NCBI RefSeq assembly: GCF_042767895.1
Contig: NC_091578.1
Location: forward strand, 7,102,019-7,166,018
Direction of reading: 5' to 3'
Source of the DNA: Penaeus vannamei
Taxonomy: Eukaryota > Arthropoda > Malacostraca > Decapoda > Penaeidae
DNA length: 64,000 bases
Shown: positions 29,070 through 43,198 of the stretch, piece after piece
Layout of the letters: the number at the start of each line of letters is the position of its first letter
Position numbering within the stretch: the stretch's first letter is position 1
The notes under the pieces: model-generated
The model's database searches: none
What the model was told of the DNA's origin: nothing
Seen by the model: only the letters and a program-made list of their open reading frames with translations
Translations under genes and position numbers: made by a program

Positions 29070-30150
29070 CATTATTATCATTATTATTATCATCATTATT
29101 ATTATCATCATTATTATTATCATCATTATTATTATCATCATTATTATTATCATCATTATTATTATCATCATTATTAGTATCATCATTATCATTATCATCA
29201 TTATTATTATCATCATTATTATTATCATCATTATTATTATCATCATTATTATTATCATCATTATTATTATCATCATTATTATTATCATCATTATTATTAT
29301 CATCATTATTATTATCATCATTATTATTATCATTATTATTATCATCATTATATTATTATCATCATTATTATTATCATCATTATTATCATCATTATTATTA
29401 TCATCATTATTATTATCATCATTATTATTATCATCATTATTATTATCATCATTATTATTATCATCATTATTATTATCATCATTATTGTCATCATCATTAT
29501 TGTCATCATTATTATTATCATCATTATTATTATCATCATTATTATTATCATCATTATTATTATCATCATTATTATTATCATCATTATTATTATCATCATT
29601 ATTATTATCATCATTATTATTATCATCATTATTATTATCATCATTATTATTATCATCATTATTATTATCATCATTATTATTATCATCATTATTATTATCA
29701 TCATTATTATTATCATCATTATTATTATCATCATTATTATTATCATCATTATTATTATCATCATTATTATTATCATCATTATTATTATCATCATTATTAT
29801 TATCATCATTATTATTATCATCATTATTATTATCATCATTATTATTATCATTATTATTATCATCATTATTATTATCATCATTATTATTATCATCATTATT
29901 ATTATCATCATTATTATTATCATCATTATTATTATCATCATTATTATTATCATCATTATTATTATCATCATTATTATTATCATCATTATTATTATCATCA
30001 TTATTATTATCATCATTATTATTATCATCATTATTATTATCATCATTATTATTATCATCATTATTATTATCATCATTATTATTATCATCATTATTATTAT
30101 CATCATTATTATTATCATCATTATTATTATCATCATTATTATTATCATTA
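29070..30150 (+). repeat. 15-bp satellite, about 70 units
   Basis: Unit TCATCATTATTATTA repeated with very few changes (one GTCATCATCATTATTG variant patch near 29485-29510, and three or four places with one ATT or ATC triplet lost). It lies between units R2 and R3 and explains the long 3.26-kb spacing there. The open frame across it on the minus strand is a by-product of the triplet period. Confidence 0.95.
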
Positions 30151-30235
30151 TCATTATTGTCATCATTATCGTCGCTGTTGTTGCTATTATGATCATTACT
30201 GATATCATTATCAACCTTATTATCATTATCTTTAC

Positions 30236-30617
30236 CACCAACATCATCATAATTACATAGCCACATATTCGAATAGGAGCAGAAACTAAGGATTTTAAGC
30301 ATGTGAATTACCAATTCAATTTGAGCTGTGATAGCTCGGTCGGCCCGAGTACGTATATTTTGTGTTATTTTGACATCACTGAACAAGTCTTGTCTGCCTC
30401 TGAAAGAATTGTACTGAGCAAGGAATTCTTGCCCAAACGCTACCCTGCTTAAGACTCTTAAGTATTTTAAGCATGGCAATTGCTCTTTCTTTCGGGTGGC
30501 GATAGCTCGGTGGGTAGCGCGCGAGACTTGGGTTCTGGGGACAGGGGTTCGAGACGCGGTCAAGGGAGGGTTGCCAACGCTTTTGTTTTCATCAGCATTG
30601 GCAGTGTCGCTTTCGTT
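30236..30617 (+). repeat. Array unit R3 (head variant GGGTGGCGA), short hairpin
   Basis: The hairpin section is shortened: TGCCTCTGAAAGAATTGTAC at 30396-30415 joins to GAGCAAGGAATTCTTGCCCA, losing most of the left arm. The core at 30497-30570 is intact. Confidence 0.84.
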
Positions 30618-31571
30618 CCTATAATCATTCTTTATGAAGATAATTATTGGTTCTTGTCTACAGTTAATATCATTACCGTGTTTTTTGTCAGTATTGTTCA
30701 TACTGTATTATCGCCGTTATTATTATTATTGTAATCATTATTGCCATTGTTACTGTTAGAAGTATAATTATTATTGTTGTTATTATTATTATCATTACCA
30801 TTATTATTACTATTATTTTCATCAATATTCCCGATTTTATTACTATTGTTATTATTGTTATTATAGTCATTATTATTATCAATATCATGAATATTATGAT
30901 CAAAATTATTATTACTACTATTATCATTAATATTATTTCTATCATTATTATCATTATTATTATCTCTATTACCATCATTTATAACATCATTGCCAATATC
31001 GTTTGATTATTGTTATTATTACTGCTATTATTATGAGGATGTTGATTAATAGTATGTATTATCATAATTGTCATTATTATCATTATTGTTACCATTATTT
31101 TTTTCTGTTTTCATCATTTTTATCACCGCTTTCATTATTGATATCATTATCATTATCCTTATTATTATTTTAATGATGATTATCGTTGTTAATGTTACGG
31201 TTATTGCTATTGCTATTATATCATCATTATAACTGTTTTTATTATTATTGTTATTACTATTGTTGTTGTTATTATTATCATTACCATCATCATTATGATT
31301 GTTATTATCATTATCATTATAATCATTATTATTATTACTATAATTAATAAGATTATTCTTATCATTACTATTAGGATCATTATTAGTTATTAACACTATC
31401 AATTTTGCTGTTATTATTGCTTTCTCATCATCATCCTTATAAATCATTGTTATTGTTATTATCATTACCATCATTATTTTCATTATTATTATTGTCAACA
31501 TTATTGTTCCTGTTGTTACTATAATCATTACTATTATCATAATTATCATTGTCATTTTAATAATTTTATCG

Positions 31572-31986
31572 CCAACATCATCATAATTACACAGCAATAT
31601 ACTCGAATAGGAGCCGAAACTAAGGATTTTAAGCATGGGAATTACCAATTCATTTGAGCTGCGATAGCTCGGTCGGCCCGAGTACGTATATATTGTGTTA
31701 TTTTGACGTTTGGCATCACTGAACAAGTCCTGCCTGCCTTGGAAAGCGTTTTATTAAGCAGGGAAAGGGACAGTTCTTGGTCTGTCAGAAGGAATTTTTG
31801 CCCAAACGCTACCCTGCTTAAGACTCTAAGTATTTTAAGCATGACAATTGCTGTTTCTTTCGGGTGGCGATAGCTCGGTGGGTAGCGCGCGAGACTTGGG
31901 TTCTGGGGACAGGGGTTCGAGACGCGGTCAAGGGAGGGTTGCCAACGCTTTTGTTTTCATCGGCATTAATGGTGTCGCTTTCGTTG
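31572..31986 (+). repeat. Array unit R4 (head variant GGGTGGCGA)
   Basis: Partial head 31660-31683, hairpin 31740-31825, core 31865-31940 matching the consensus. The following spacer expands into a 21-bp satellite (32165-32940). Confidence 0.86.
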
Positions 31987-32164
31987 TTATCATTTCTATT
32001 GAGATAAATATTGTTTTTTATCTGCAGTTATTATTTTTATCACTATTGTTATTATCTTTTATTATCACTATTATTATTATTATAGTCTTTTTTATTATTA
32101 TGGTAATTATTATTATTATTGTGGTAATTATTATTATTATTGTGGTAATTATTATTATTATGGT

Positions 32165-33055
32165 AATTATTATTATTATTATGGTAATTTTTATTATTAT
32201 TATGGAAATTTTTATTATTATTATGGTAATTTTTATTATTATTATGGTAATTTTTATTATTATTATGGTAATTTTTATTATTATGGTAATTTTTATTATT
32301 ATTATGGTAATTTTTATTATTATTATGGTAATTTTTATTATTATTATGGTAATTTTTATTATTATTATGGTAATTTTTATTATTATTATGGTAATTTTTA
32401 TTATTATTATGGTAATTTTTATTATTATTATGGTAATTTTTATTATTATTATGGTAATTTTTATTATTATTATGGTAATTTTTATTATTATTATGGTAAT
32501 TTTTATTATTATTATGGTAATTTTTATTATTATTATGGTAATTTTTATTATTATTATGGTAATTTTTATTATTATTATGGTAATTTTTATTATTATTATG
32601 GTAATTTTTATTATTATTATGGTAATTTTTATTATTATTATGGTAATTTTTATTATTATTATGGTAATTTTTATTATTATTATGGTAATTTTTATTATTA
32701 TTATGGTAATTTTTATTATTATTATGGTAATTTTTATTATTATTATGGTAATTTTTATTATTATTATGGTAATTTTTATTATTATTATGGTAATTTTTAT
32801 TATTATTATGGTAATTTTTAATATTATTTTGGTAATTTTTATTATTATTATGGTAATTTTTATTATTGTTATGGTAATTTTTATTATTGTTATGGTAATT
32901 TTTTATTATTATTATGGTAATTTTTATTATGGTAATTTTTATTATTATTATGGTAATTTATTATTATTATGGTAATTTATTATTATTATGGTAATTTATT
33001 ATTATTATGGTAATTTATTATTATTATGGTAATTTATTATTATTATGGTAATTAT
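32165..33055 (+). repeat. 21-bp satellite GGTAATTTTT plus (ATT)3AT
   Basis: About 35 near-identical 21-bp units, followed from about 32940 by a shorter 19-bp variant GGTAATTTATTATTATTAT. Homogeneity is much higher than in the neighbouring spacer, indicating recent expansion. Confidence 0.95.
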
Positions 33056-34167
33056 TATTATTATTATGGTTATTATTATTATTGTTATTATTATTATTAT
33101 TATTGTTACTGTTATTAAAATCATCATCTTTGTTATTGTTACTGTTATTATTGTTATTACTATTATTATTATTATCATTATTATTATTATTATTTTCATC
33201 ATTATTGCTGATTTTCTCACTATTGTTTTTATCGTTAATTCCATTAATATAATCATTATCATTATCGATATCATCAGACATATTATCAATATCAAAATTA
33301 TTATCATCAACATATTATCAATATCAGAATTATTATCGACATAATTTCTTTTATTATTATCATCATCATTATTATCACTATCAAAATTATTATCGACATA
33401 ATTTCTTTTATTATTATTATCATCATTATTATCACTATCATTATCATTATCAACGTCATGCTGTCATCGGTATTATCATCTTTTTTATTTTTAATATGAT
33501 TTTAATTTGATTATTGTCTTTATTACTGCTAATTGTTATGATGATACTTATTATAACTTATTATCAACATTGTCATCACCATCTCCATTATCGTTATCAT
33601 CATTATTATTATCATTAATATAATCTTCATTATCATTATCATTATTATTATCATCATTAAAATTATCATTGTGATTGCATTACGATTTTTTATCATTATT
33701 ATTATCATTATTTTTTTTCTATTCCTATCACTTTTATTACATTATGGATGCTATCATCATTGTCATTATCATTATCATGATTGCTGTCATTATTAATGAT
33801 ATTATGATTAATATTGTTAGTATTATTATCATTATCATTAATTTTATTATTGTTACTATTTGTATTATCATTATCATTATTATCATCATTATTTGCATTA
33901 CTATTACTATATTATTTTGTTACTTTTACTTTATCCTCCTCATTATCATCATCACTCTCATCATTATCATCATCCTTATCACCATTGTTATTGATAATAT
34001 CACCATTATCATTATTTTCGTTATCATTATTGTCAGCACCAATATTATTATCATTTTATTATTGTTGGTGCTCTTATCATCATTACTATTATCATTATTA
34101 ATTTTATTAGTATTATTATCATTCTTATTATCACTGTCATTCCAATATTTATTATTATCTTTGTCAT

Positions 34168-34580
34168 CAACATCATCATTACACAGCCATATATTGGAAT
34201 ATGAGTAGAAACTAAGGATTTTAAGCATGTGAATTACCAATTCATTTGAGCTGCGATAGCTCGGTCGGCCCGAGTACGTATATATTGTGTGTTATTTTTG
34301 ACATTTGACATAACTGAACAATTCTTGTCTGCCTTGGAAAGCGTTTGATTAAGCAGGAAACGGTACAGTTCTTGGCCTATCGGAAGGAATTCTTCCCCAA
34401 ATGCTCCCCTTCTTAAAACTCTAAATATTTTAAGCATGATAATTGCTCTTTTTCTCGAGCTCCGATAGCTCGGTGGGTAGCGCGCGAGACTTGGGTTCTG
34501 GGGACAGGGGTTCGAGACGCGGTCAAGGGAGGGTGCCAATGCTTTTGTTTTCATCAGCATTAGTGGTGTCGCTTTCGTTG
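34168..34580 (+). repeat. Array unit R5 (head variant GAGCTCCGA)
   Basis: Core 34461-34532. The hairpin arms are changed to CCCTTCTTAAAAC and GCGTTTGATTAAGC, and the same changes recur in R7, so R5 and R7 are close relatives. One G is missing in GGGAGGGTGCC. Confidence 0.86.
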
Positions 34581-34786
34581 TTATCATTTTTATTATGATC
34601 ATTATTAGTACTTATTTGCAGTGAATATCTTTATTACCATTGTTATTAGTAGTATCATTCTTATTATCATTGTTATTATCATCATAATTATTATTATAAC
34701 TATTATTATTGTTACTATCAAATCATCATTATTGTTGTTATTATTAGTTATTGTTCTCATCTCTATTATTATCATTATCATCACTA

Positions 34787-34829
<43 letters not shown>

Positions 34830-35066
34830 GATTATTATTATTATTATTATTTTATTATTGATGTTATTATTATCATCATCATCTTTCCTATTATCATTAT
34901 TACTATTATTATTGTTATTATTATCAACATTATCATTTTTCATAATTATGGCCGATTTTATCACTATTGTTATTATCATTATCATCATTACTATAATCAT
35001 TATCATTATTATCATGAATATTATCAATATCAAAAATATTATCATTATTATTATCAATATCCTTTC

Positions 35067-35156
<90 letters not shown>

Positions 35157-35157
35157 C
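35067..35157. repeat. Inverted triplet run (ATA)n to (ATT)n
   Basis: About 36 bases of AAT-type triplets change directly into about 54 bases of ATT-type triplets, making a perfect self-complementary hairpin of roughly 36-base arms with no spacer. The change point is AATAATTATT near 35101. Confidence 0.9.
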
Positions 35158-35312
35158 ATATTGTCATCTCTATTGCTAACATCATTTTTATTATTATTAT
35201 TTCTAATATCGTTCATTGTCATTATTACTGCTATCATCATGATGATAATTATTATAACTATTATTATCATAATTGACATTATTATCATCATAATTATTAT
35301 TACTATTATTAC

Positions 35313-35319
<7 letters not shown>

Positions 35320-35348
<29 letters not shown>

Positions 35349-35391
35349 CATTATCATTATCATTATCATTATCATTATCATTATCATTATC

Positions 35392-35420
<29 letters not shown>
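35320..35420 (+). repeat. (ATTATC)n tract in R5-R6 spacer
   Basis: About 16 hexamers, at the same relative position as the shorter tract at 39538-39575 and the tract at 60338-60445. Confidence 0.93.
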
Positions 35421-35426
<6 letters not shown>

Positions 35427-36115
35427 CATTATTTTCATTATCATTGATATCATTATTGTTACAGTATTATCATTGTTACTGTATTATCATTTTTATTGTC
35501 ATTTTTTTCCTTTTTTATATTTACGATTTTCATTACCCTTACTATTATTGATGCTATTATGATCATTATCATTTTCCTTATCGTTATTTTCATGATAATT
35601 GTCATTGTTAATGTTCCTATTATTATAGATATTTTATTATTATAATTGTCATCATTATCATTATTTTTTGTGATCATTATCAACATTATTGTCATATTTA
35701 ACATTACTATTATTATCATTATCATTATCATTTCTATAATAATTATTGCTATGATTATTCGTATTATTACTGTTAGTTAGGCCACTATCATTGTTAATAA
35801 CACTATTATTTTTGTTCTTATTACTTTATAATCATCATTATTATCACTCTCATCATTATCACCATCACCATCCTTTATTAAACAAACACCCATTATTATC
35901 ATTGCTATCATTATCATTTTCCTTATCATTATTATCATTGCTATCATTATCATTTTCATTATCATTATTATCATCATCATTATTATTGTCATCATTACTG
36001 TCATCACTATTGTCGCTGTTGTTGCTATTATGATAATTACTATTATCATTATTACCCTTATTGTCAACATTTTTATCATCTTTGTCATTTTACCGTTCAG
36101 TATTATTATCTTTAC

Positions 36116-36532
36116 CACCAACATTATCATAATTACGCTCAGCCATATATTGGAATATAAATAGAAACTAAGTATTTTAAGCATGTGAATTACCAATTCA
36201 TTTGAGCTGCGATAGCTCTGTCGGCCCGAGTACGTATATGTTGTGTGTTATTTTGACATTTGGCATCACTGAACAAGTCCTGCCTGCCTTGGAAAGCGTT
36301 TTATTAAGCGGGGAACGGTACAATTCTTGGCCTATCGGAAGGAATTCTTGCCCAAACGCTACCCTGATTAAAACTCTAAGTATTTTAAGCATGATAATTG
36401 CTTTTTCTCTCGAGCTCCGATAGCTCGGTGGGTAGCGCGCGAGACTTGGGTTCTGGGGACAGGGGTGCGAGACGCGGTCGAGGGAGGGTTGCCAACGCTT
36501 TTGTTATCAGCATTAGTGATGTCGCTTTCGTT
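36116..36532 (+). repeat. Array unit R6 (head variant GAGCTCCGA)
   Basis: The core at 36417-36490 carries two changes in the B-box half (GGGGTGCGAG and GCGGTCGAGG). One B-box-like match is therefore broken (TTCG to TGCG). Its spacer holds the third reverse-transcriptase remnant. Confidence 0.86.
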
Positions 36533-36742
36533 ATTATCATTTTTTATTAAGATAATTATTGGTACTTATTTGCAGTGACTATTTTTATTACTATTATTAT
36601 TAACAATACCGTTCGTACTATCATTGTTATTATTATCATTTTTACTATAATCATTATCATTATTGTTACTATTATAAAAATTATAATTATTGTTGTTATT
36701 ATTATTGTTATTGTTATTATCTTTATTATCATTATTATCGCT

Positions 36743-37016
36743 ATGCTTCGTTTTCTTTCTACAGTCACTGTTCCCTGGGCATCATGGGACGATGTTTCAA
36801 GTGATTGACAGCTCTTTGCGTCGTCTGTGGGCAGTGCCAAGGAGGGCCATCTTCTGGGCCTCACAGATGGCGATGTTGCCAGGAATCTTATTGGTGTATT
36901 TATCCAGTTTTTTTTCACTAATCCTGATGCTCCAATTATAACGGGTATCACTTCAGTTTCATGTCCCACATCTTTTGAAATCTGTTTCCAGATGTTTATA
37001 CTTGGATAGTTTTTTG
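36743..37016 (-). mobile_element. Non-LTR retrotransposon reverse transcriptase, 3'-end remnant 3
   Basis: Same remnant, but lacking the 32-bp segment (CTACAGTCACTG at 36770-36781) and missing three bases at the GAAATCTGTTTCC word. It follows unit R6 at the standard distance. Confidence 0.75.
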
Positions 37017-37045
37017 TTATTTCTTCTACTACTGCTAATATTATT

Positions 37046-37079
<34 letters not shown>

Positions 37080-38068
37080 TCATTATCATCATTATTATTA
37101 CTAATACTATTGTTATTATTATTATTATTACTGTTATTATTTTCCTAACCAATGCCGGTTTTATTACTATTCTTATTATCATTATCATCGTTATTATAAT
37201 CATTATCATTAACAATATCATCATAAATATTATCATTGAAATATAAATCATTACTATTATCATCAATGTTATTTCTATCATTATCATGAATATTATTGTT
37301 AATATCAACATCATGGTATCATCTCTATTACCATTTTTATTATTATAATATCTAACATCGTATAATCATTGCCACTATTAGTGTTATTATTATAGATGAT
37401 AATTATCATAAATATTATTATTATCATTGTCATTATTATTATCATTATTATTATCACTATCATCTATTATCATTATTATTTTTTATTATCATTGACATTA
37501 TTATTGTTATTATATTGTTACCATTGTTATTGTCATTATTATTTTCTTTTTTCTCTATTTTTACCATTTTCATTACCGCTACCATTATTGATACTGTTAT
37601 CATCATTATCATCTTTATCATTGTTCTCATGATAACTGTCATTGTTAATGTCACTTATTGATTTTATATTATTATAAATACCATCATTATCATCATCATT
37701 ATTATAATTTTTACTATCATTATCATTATAATCATCATTATCATTATCATCATCATTATCATTATCATCAATATCATTTTTACTATTATCATTGTTATCA
37801 TTATCATTATTTATATAATTATTATTGCTATGATTATTCTTATTACTGCTGTTAGTTAGGAACACATTGTTAATACAATTATTTTTGTTCTTATTACTTT
37901 ATTATCATTAGAACTCTCATCATTATCATCATTATCATAGCTATTATCATTTTCATTATCATTATTATTATCATCATTTTTATTATCATTATTGTCATCA
38001 TTATTATTATCATTAAAACTACTGTCATTATTGTCGCTGTTGTTGCTATTATGATCATTACTGTTATC

Positions 38069-38215
38069 ATTATCAACCTTATTATCATTATCAACCTTAT
38101 TATCATTATCAACCTTATTATCATTATCAACCTTATTATCATTATCAACCTTATTATCATTATCAACCTTATTATCATTATCAACCTTATTATCATTATC
38201 AACCTTATTATCATT
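38069..38215 (+). repeat. 18-bp satellite, about eight units
   Basis: Unit AACCTTATTATCATTATC repeated without change directly upstream of unit R7. Confidence 0.95.
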
Positions 38216-38231
38216 ATCATTATCTTTATTA

Positions 38232-38650
38232 CCTACATCATCATAATTACACTCAGTCCTATATTGGAATATGAGTAGAAACTAAGGATTTTAAGCATGT
38301 GAATTACCAATTCATTTGAGCTGCGATAGCTCGGTCGGCCCGACTACGTATATGTTGTGTGTTATTTTTGACATTTGACATAACTGAACAAGTCTTGTCT
38401 GCCTTGGAAAGCGTTTGATTAAGCAGGAAACGGTACAGTTCTTGGCCTATCGGAAGGAATTCTTGCCCAAATGCTCCCCTTCTTAAAACTCTAAGTATTT
38501 TAGGCATGATAATTGCCTATTCTCTCGAGCTCCGATAGCTCGGTGGGTAGCGCGCGAGACTTGGGTTCTGGGGACAGGGGTTCGAGACGCGGTCAAGGGA
38601 GGGTTGGCAATGCTTTTGTTTTAATCGGCATTAGTGGTGTCGCTTTCGTT
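38232..38650 (+). repeat. Array unit R7 (head variant GAGCTCCGA)
   Basis: Core 38531-38603 at consensus except GGGTTGGCA at its 3' edge. The hairpin arm CCCTTCTTAAAAC is shared with R5. It is preceded by eight 18-bp repeats at 38069-38215. Confidence 0.86.
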
Positions 38651-39331
38651 GTTATCATTTTTATTAAGATCATTATTAGTACTTATTTGCAGTGAATATC
38701 TTTATTACCATTGTTATTGCTAGTATCGTTCTTATTATCATTATTATTATCATCATTATTATTATCATCATTATTATTATCATCATTATTATTATCATCA
38801 TTATTATTATCATCATTATTATTATCATCATTATTATTATCATCATTATTATTATCATCATTATTATTATCATCATCTTAATTATTGTCATTGTTATTAT
38901 TATTATCATTATTATTATCATCATAATTATCATCATAATTATTGTCATTATTATCAGACATCATTATTATTATCATCATAATTATTATTATAACTATTAT
39001 TATTGTTACTATCAAATCATCATTATTGTTGTTATTATTAGTTATTGTTCTCATCTCTATTATTATCATTATCATCACTATTATTATTGTTATTATTATT
39101 ATTATTATTATTTTATTATTATTGATGTTATTATTATTATCATCATCTTTGTTATTATCATTATTACTATTATTATTGCTATTATTATCAGCATTATAAT
39201 TTTTCATAATTATGGCCGATTTTATCACTATTGTTATTATCATTATCATCATTACTATAATCATTATCATTATTATCATGAATATTATCAATATCAAAAA
39301 TATTATCATTATTATTATCAATATCCTTTCT

Positions 39332-39376
39332 ATAATAATAATAATAATAATAATGATAATAATTATTATTATTATC
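39332..39376. repeat. Inverted triplet run, short homologue
   Basis: The same (ATA)n to (ATT)n switch as at 35067, with shorter arms and a TGAT interruption at about 39354. Confidence 0.88.
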
Positions 39377-39531
39377 ATATTGTCATCTCTATTGCTAACA
39401 TCATTTTTATTATTATTATTTCTAATATCGTTCATTGTCATTATTACTGCTATCATCATGATGATAATTATTATAACTATTATTATCATAATTGACATTA
39501 TTATCATCATAATTATTATTACTATCATTAC

Positions 39532-39588
<57 letters not shown>

Positions 39589-40219
39589 CATTATTTTCAT
39601 TATCATTGATATCATTATTGTTACTGTATTATCATTTTTATTGTCATTTTTTCCTTTTTTTATATTTACCATTTTCATTACCCTTACCATTATTGATGCT
39701 ATTATGATCATTATCATTTTCCTTATCGTTATTTTCATGATAATTCTTATTGTTAATGTTCCTATTATTATAGATATTAAATTATTATAATTGTCATCAT
39801 TATCATTATTTTTTGTGATCATTATCAACATTATTGTTATCTTTATCATTACTATTATTATCATTATCATTATTATTTCTATAATAATTTTTGCTATGAT
39901 TATTCGTATTATTACTGTTAGGCCACTATCATTGTTAATAACACTATTATTTTTGTTCTTATTACTTTATAATCATCATTATTATCACTCTCATCATTAT
40001 CACCACCACCATCCTTTATTAAACAAACACTCATTATTATCATTGCTATCATTATCATTTTCATTATCATTATTATCATCATTATTATTGTCATCATTAC
40101 TGTTATCACTATTGTCGCTGTTGTTGCTATTATGATCATTACTATTATCATTATTACCCTTATTGTCAACATTTTTATTATCATTGTCATTTTACCGTTC
40201 AATATTATTATCTTTACCA

Positions 40220-40634
40220 CCAACATCATCATAATTACGCTCAGCCATATATTGGAATATAGGTAGAAACTAAATATTTTAAGCATGTGAATTACCAATT
40301 CATTTAAGCTGCGATAGCTCTTTCGGCCCGAGTACGTATATGCTGTGTGTAATTTTGAGATTTGGCATCACTGAACAAGTATTGTCTGCCTTGGAAAGCG
40401 TTTTGCACAGGGAATGGTACAGTTCTTAGCCTATCGTCAAGAATTCTTCCCCAAACGCTACCATGCTTAAAGCTCTAAGTATTTTAAGCATGGCAGTTGC
40501 TCTTTCTGTCGAGCTTCGATAGCTCGGTGGGTAGCGCGCGAGACTTGGGTTCTGGGGACAGGGGTTCGAGACGCGGTCAAGGGAGGGTTGCCAACGCTTT
40601 TGTTTTCATCAGCATTAGCGGTGTCGCCTTCGTG
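40220..40634 (+). repeat. Array unit R8 (head variant GAGCTTCGA)
   Basis: The left hairpin arm is shortened (AAGCGTTTTGCACAGGG). Core 40515-40590 at consensus. The tail ends GTGTCGCCTTCGTGCC, a form shared with R20. Confidence 0.85.
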
Positions 40635-41719
40635 CCAATAATCATTCTTTATGAAGATAATTATTGGTTCTTGTTTACAGTTAATATCATTACCATGTTT
40701 GTCAGTATTGTTCTCATTGTATTATCGTTGTTATTATTATTATTGTAATCATTATTGTCATTGTTACTGATGATTATTATTATTATCTTTATCCTTATCA
40801 TTATTATTATTGTTATTATTATTATCATTACCACTATTATTACTATTATTTTCATCTTTATTGATTATTTTATCATTATTTTATTATTATTTTATTATTA
40901 TTAATGTTATCGTTATTATAGTCATTATTGTTATCAATATCATAAATATTATCAAAATTATTATTACAGCTATTATCGTTAATATCATTTCTATCATTAT
41001 TATTATTATTATTTCTATTATCATCATTTGTATTATTATCATTTCCAATATCGTTTGATTATTGTTATTATTACTGCTATTATTATGAGAATGTTAATTA
41101 ATATTATCTATTATCATCATTGTCATTATTTTCATCATTAATGTTATCATTATATTATTATCATTATATTATTATCATTATATTATTATCATTATTGTTA
41201 TTATTATTGTTATTATCATTATTATTATAATTTTTTATTTTCACCATTTTTATTACCGATATCCTTATTGATGTCGCCATTATCCCTATTATCATTTTCA
41301 TGATTATTATCCTTGTTAATGTTACTGTTATTAATATTGCTATTATATAAACATCACTATTTTTATTATTATTGTTATTATTATTGTTGTTGTTATCATC
41401 ATCATTACCACCATCCTTATGATTGTTATTATCATTATCATTATTATTATTATTACTATTATAATTAATAAGATTATTCTTATCATTACTGTTAGTTAGG
41501 ATCATTATTACTGTTATTAACACTATCAATTTTGCTGTTATTATTGCTTTCTCATCGTCCTTATAAATCATTCTTCTTATTATTATCATCATCATTATTT
41601 TCACTATTATTATTGTCAGCATTAATGTTGCTGTTGTTATAATCATTACTAGTATCATAATTACTGTTATCATTATTATAATCATTTCATTTCAATTTTC
41701 AATATTATTATCTTTATCG

Positions 41720-42100
41720 CCATCATCATAATAACACTCAGTCATATATTCGAATAAGAGTAGAAACTAAGGATTTTAAGCATGTGAATTACCAATTGAT
41801 TTGAGCTGCGATAGCTCGGTCGGCCCGAGTACGCATATACTGTGTGTTATTTTGACATTTGGCATCACTGAACAAGTCCTGTCTGCCTTGGAAAGCGTTT
41901 TAAGCAGGGAATGGGACAGTTCTTGGCCTATCGGAAGGAATTCTTGCCCAAACGCTCCCCTTCTTAAAACTCTAAGTATTTTACGCATGATAATTGCTTT
42001 TTCACTCGAGCTCCGATAGCTCGGTGGGTAGCGCGCGAGACTTGGGTTCTGGGGACAGGGGTTCGAGACGCGGTCAGGGGAGGGTTGCCAATGCTTTTGG
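41720..42100 (+). repeat. Array unit R9 (head variant GAGCTCCGA), tail deleted
   Basis: Core 42011-42085 (one change, GGTCAGGGGA). The tail is missing: CCAATGCTTTTG at about 42088-42099 is followed directly by GGTTCTTGTTTACAG, a word normally about 75-90 bp further on. That gives a clean deletion with a TTG/GG junction. Confidence 0.85.
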
Positions 42101-42293
42101 GTTCTTGTTTACAGTTATTATCATTACCATGTTTTTTGTTAGCATTGTTCTTACTGTATTATCGTTATTATTATTATTGTAATCATTATTGTCATTGTTA
42201 CTGTTATCAAAATTATATTTATTATTATTTCTGTTATTATTGTCATTTTTATTATTATGATCACCATTATTATTATTACTATTATTATTATTA

Positions 42294-42369
<76 letters not shown>

Positions 42370-42373
42370 CATT

Positions 42374-42415
<42 letters not shown>

Positions 42416-43198
42416 GTTATTATTATCATTATCATTACCACTGTTATTACTATCATTCCCATCATTATTGCCGATTTTATTATTATTGCTATCATCATTA
42501 TTATCGTTATTATAATCATTATTATTATCAATATCATAAATATTATCACTATCAAAACTATCATTACTACTAGTATCATCAACATTATTTATATCATTAT
42601 TATAATTATTGTTATTATCAACATCATTGTGTCATCTCCATTGTTATTTGTATTATTATAATTTCCAATATCGTTTGATTATTGGTACTATTACTATTAT
42701 TATTATGAGGATGTTAATTAATATTATCTATTATCATCATTGTTATTATTATCATCATTATTATTATTATTATCATTATCATTTTCTATTTTCAACATTT
42801 TTATTACTGCCATCATTATTGATATCATCATTATCATTATCATTATCCTTATTATCATTTTCATGATCGTTATCATTGTTAATGTTACTATTATTGATAT
42901 TGCTATTATATTATTAGCTTTATTATTATTATTATTATTATCATTATTAATATTATCATTATCATTATTATTATTACCATCATCATTATCATTATAATTA
43001 TCGTTATCATCCTTATCATTATCATTATCATTATTATCGTCCAAATTATTATAATAATCATTATCATCATCATTAATCTTGCTGTTGTTATAATAATCAT
43101 TAATATTATCATTATTACCTATATTATTTGTATTATTATCACTGTTATTATCACTATTATTATGTAATTTTCATATTCATTAATATTATCTTTGTCGT

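Noticed and set aside
29070..30150. CRISPR-like direct repeats
   Set aside because: Tandem repeats without unique spacers in a eukaryotic genome; no cas genes.
28380..30701. 773-codon open frame on the minus strand (Asn/Asp-rich) and 400-codon frames on the plus strand
   Set aside because: They are products of triplet-periodic satellite DNA without stop words. There is no codon bias, no domain and no conservation beyond the repeat, and the frame also runs through a unit core.
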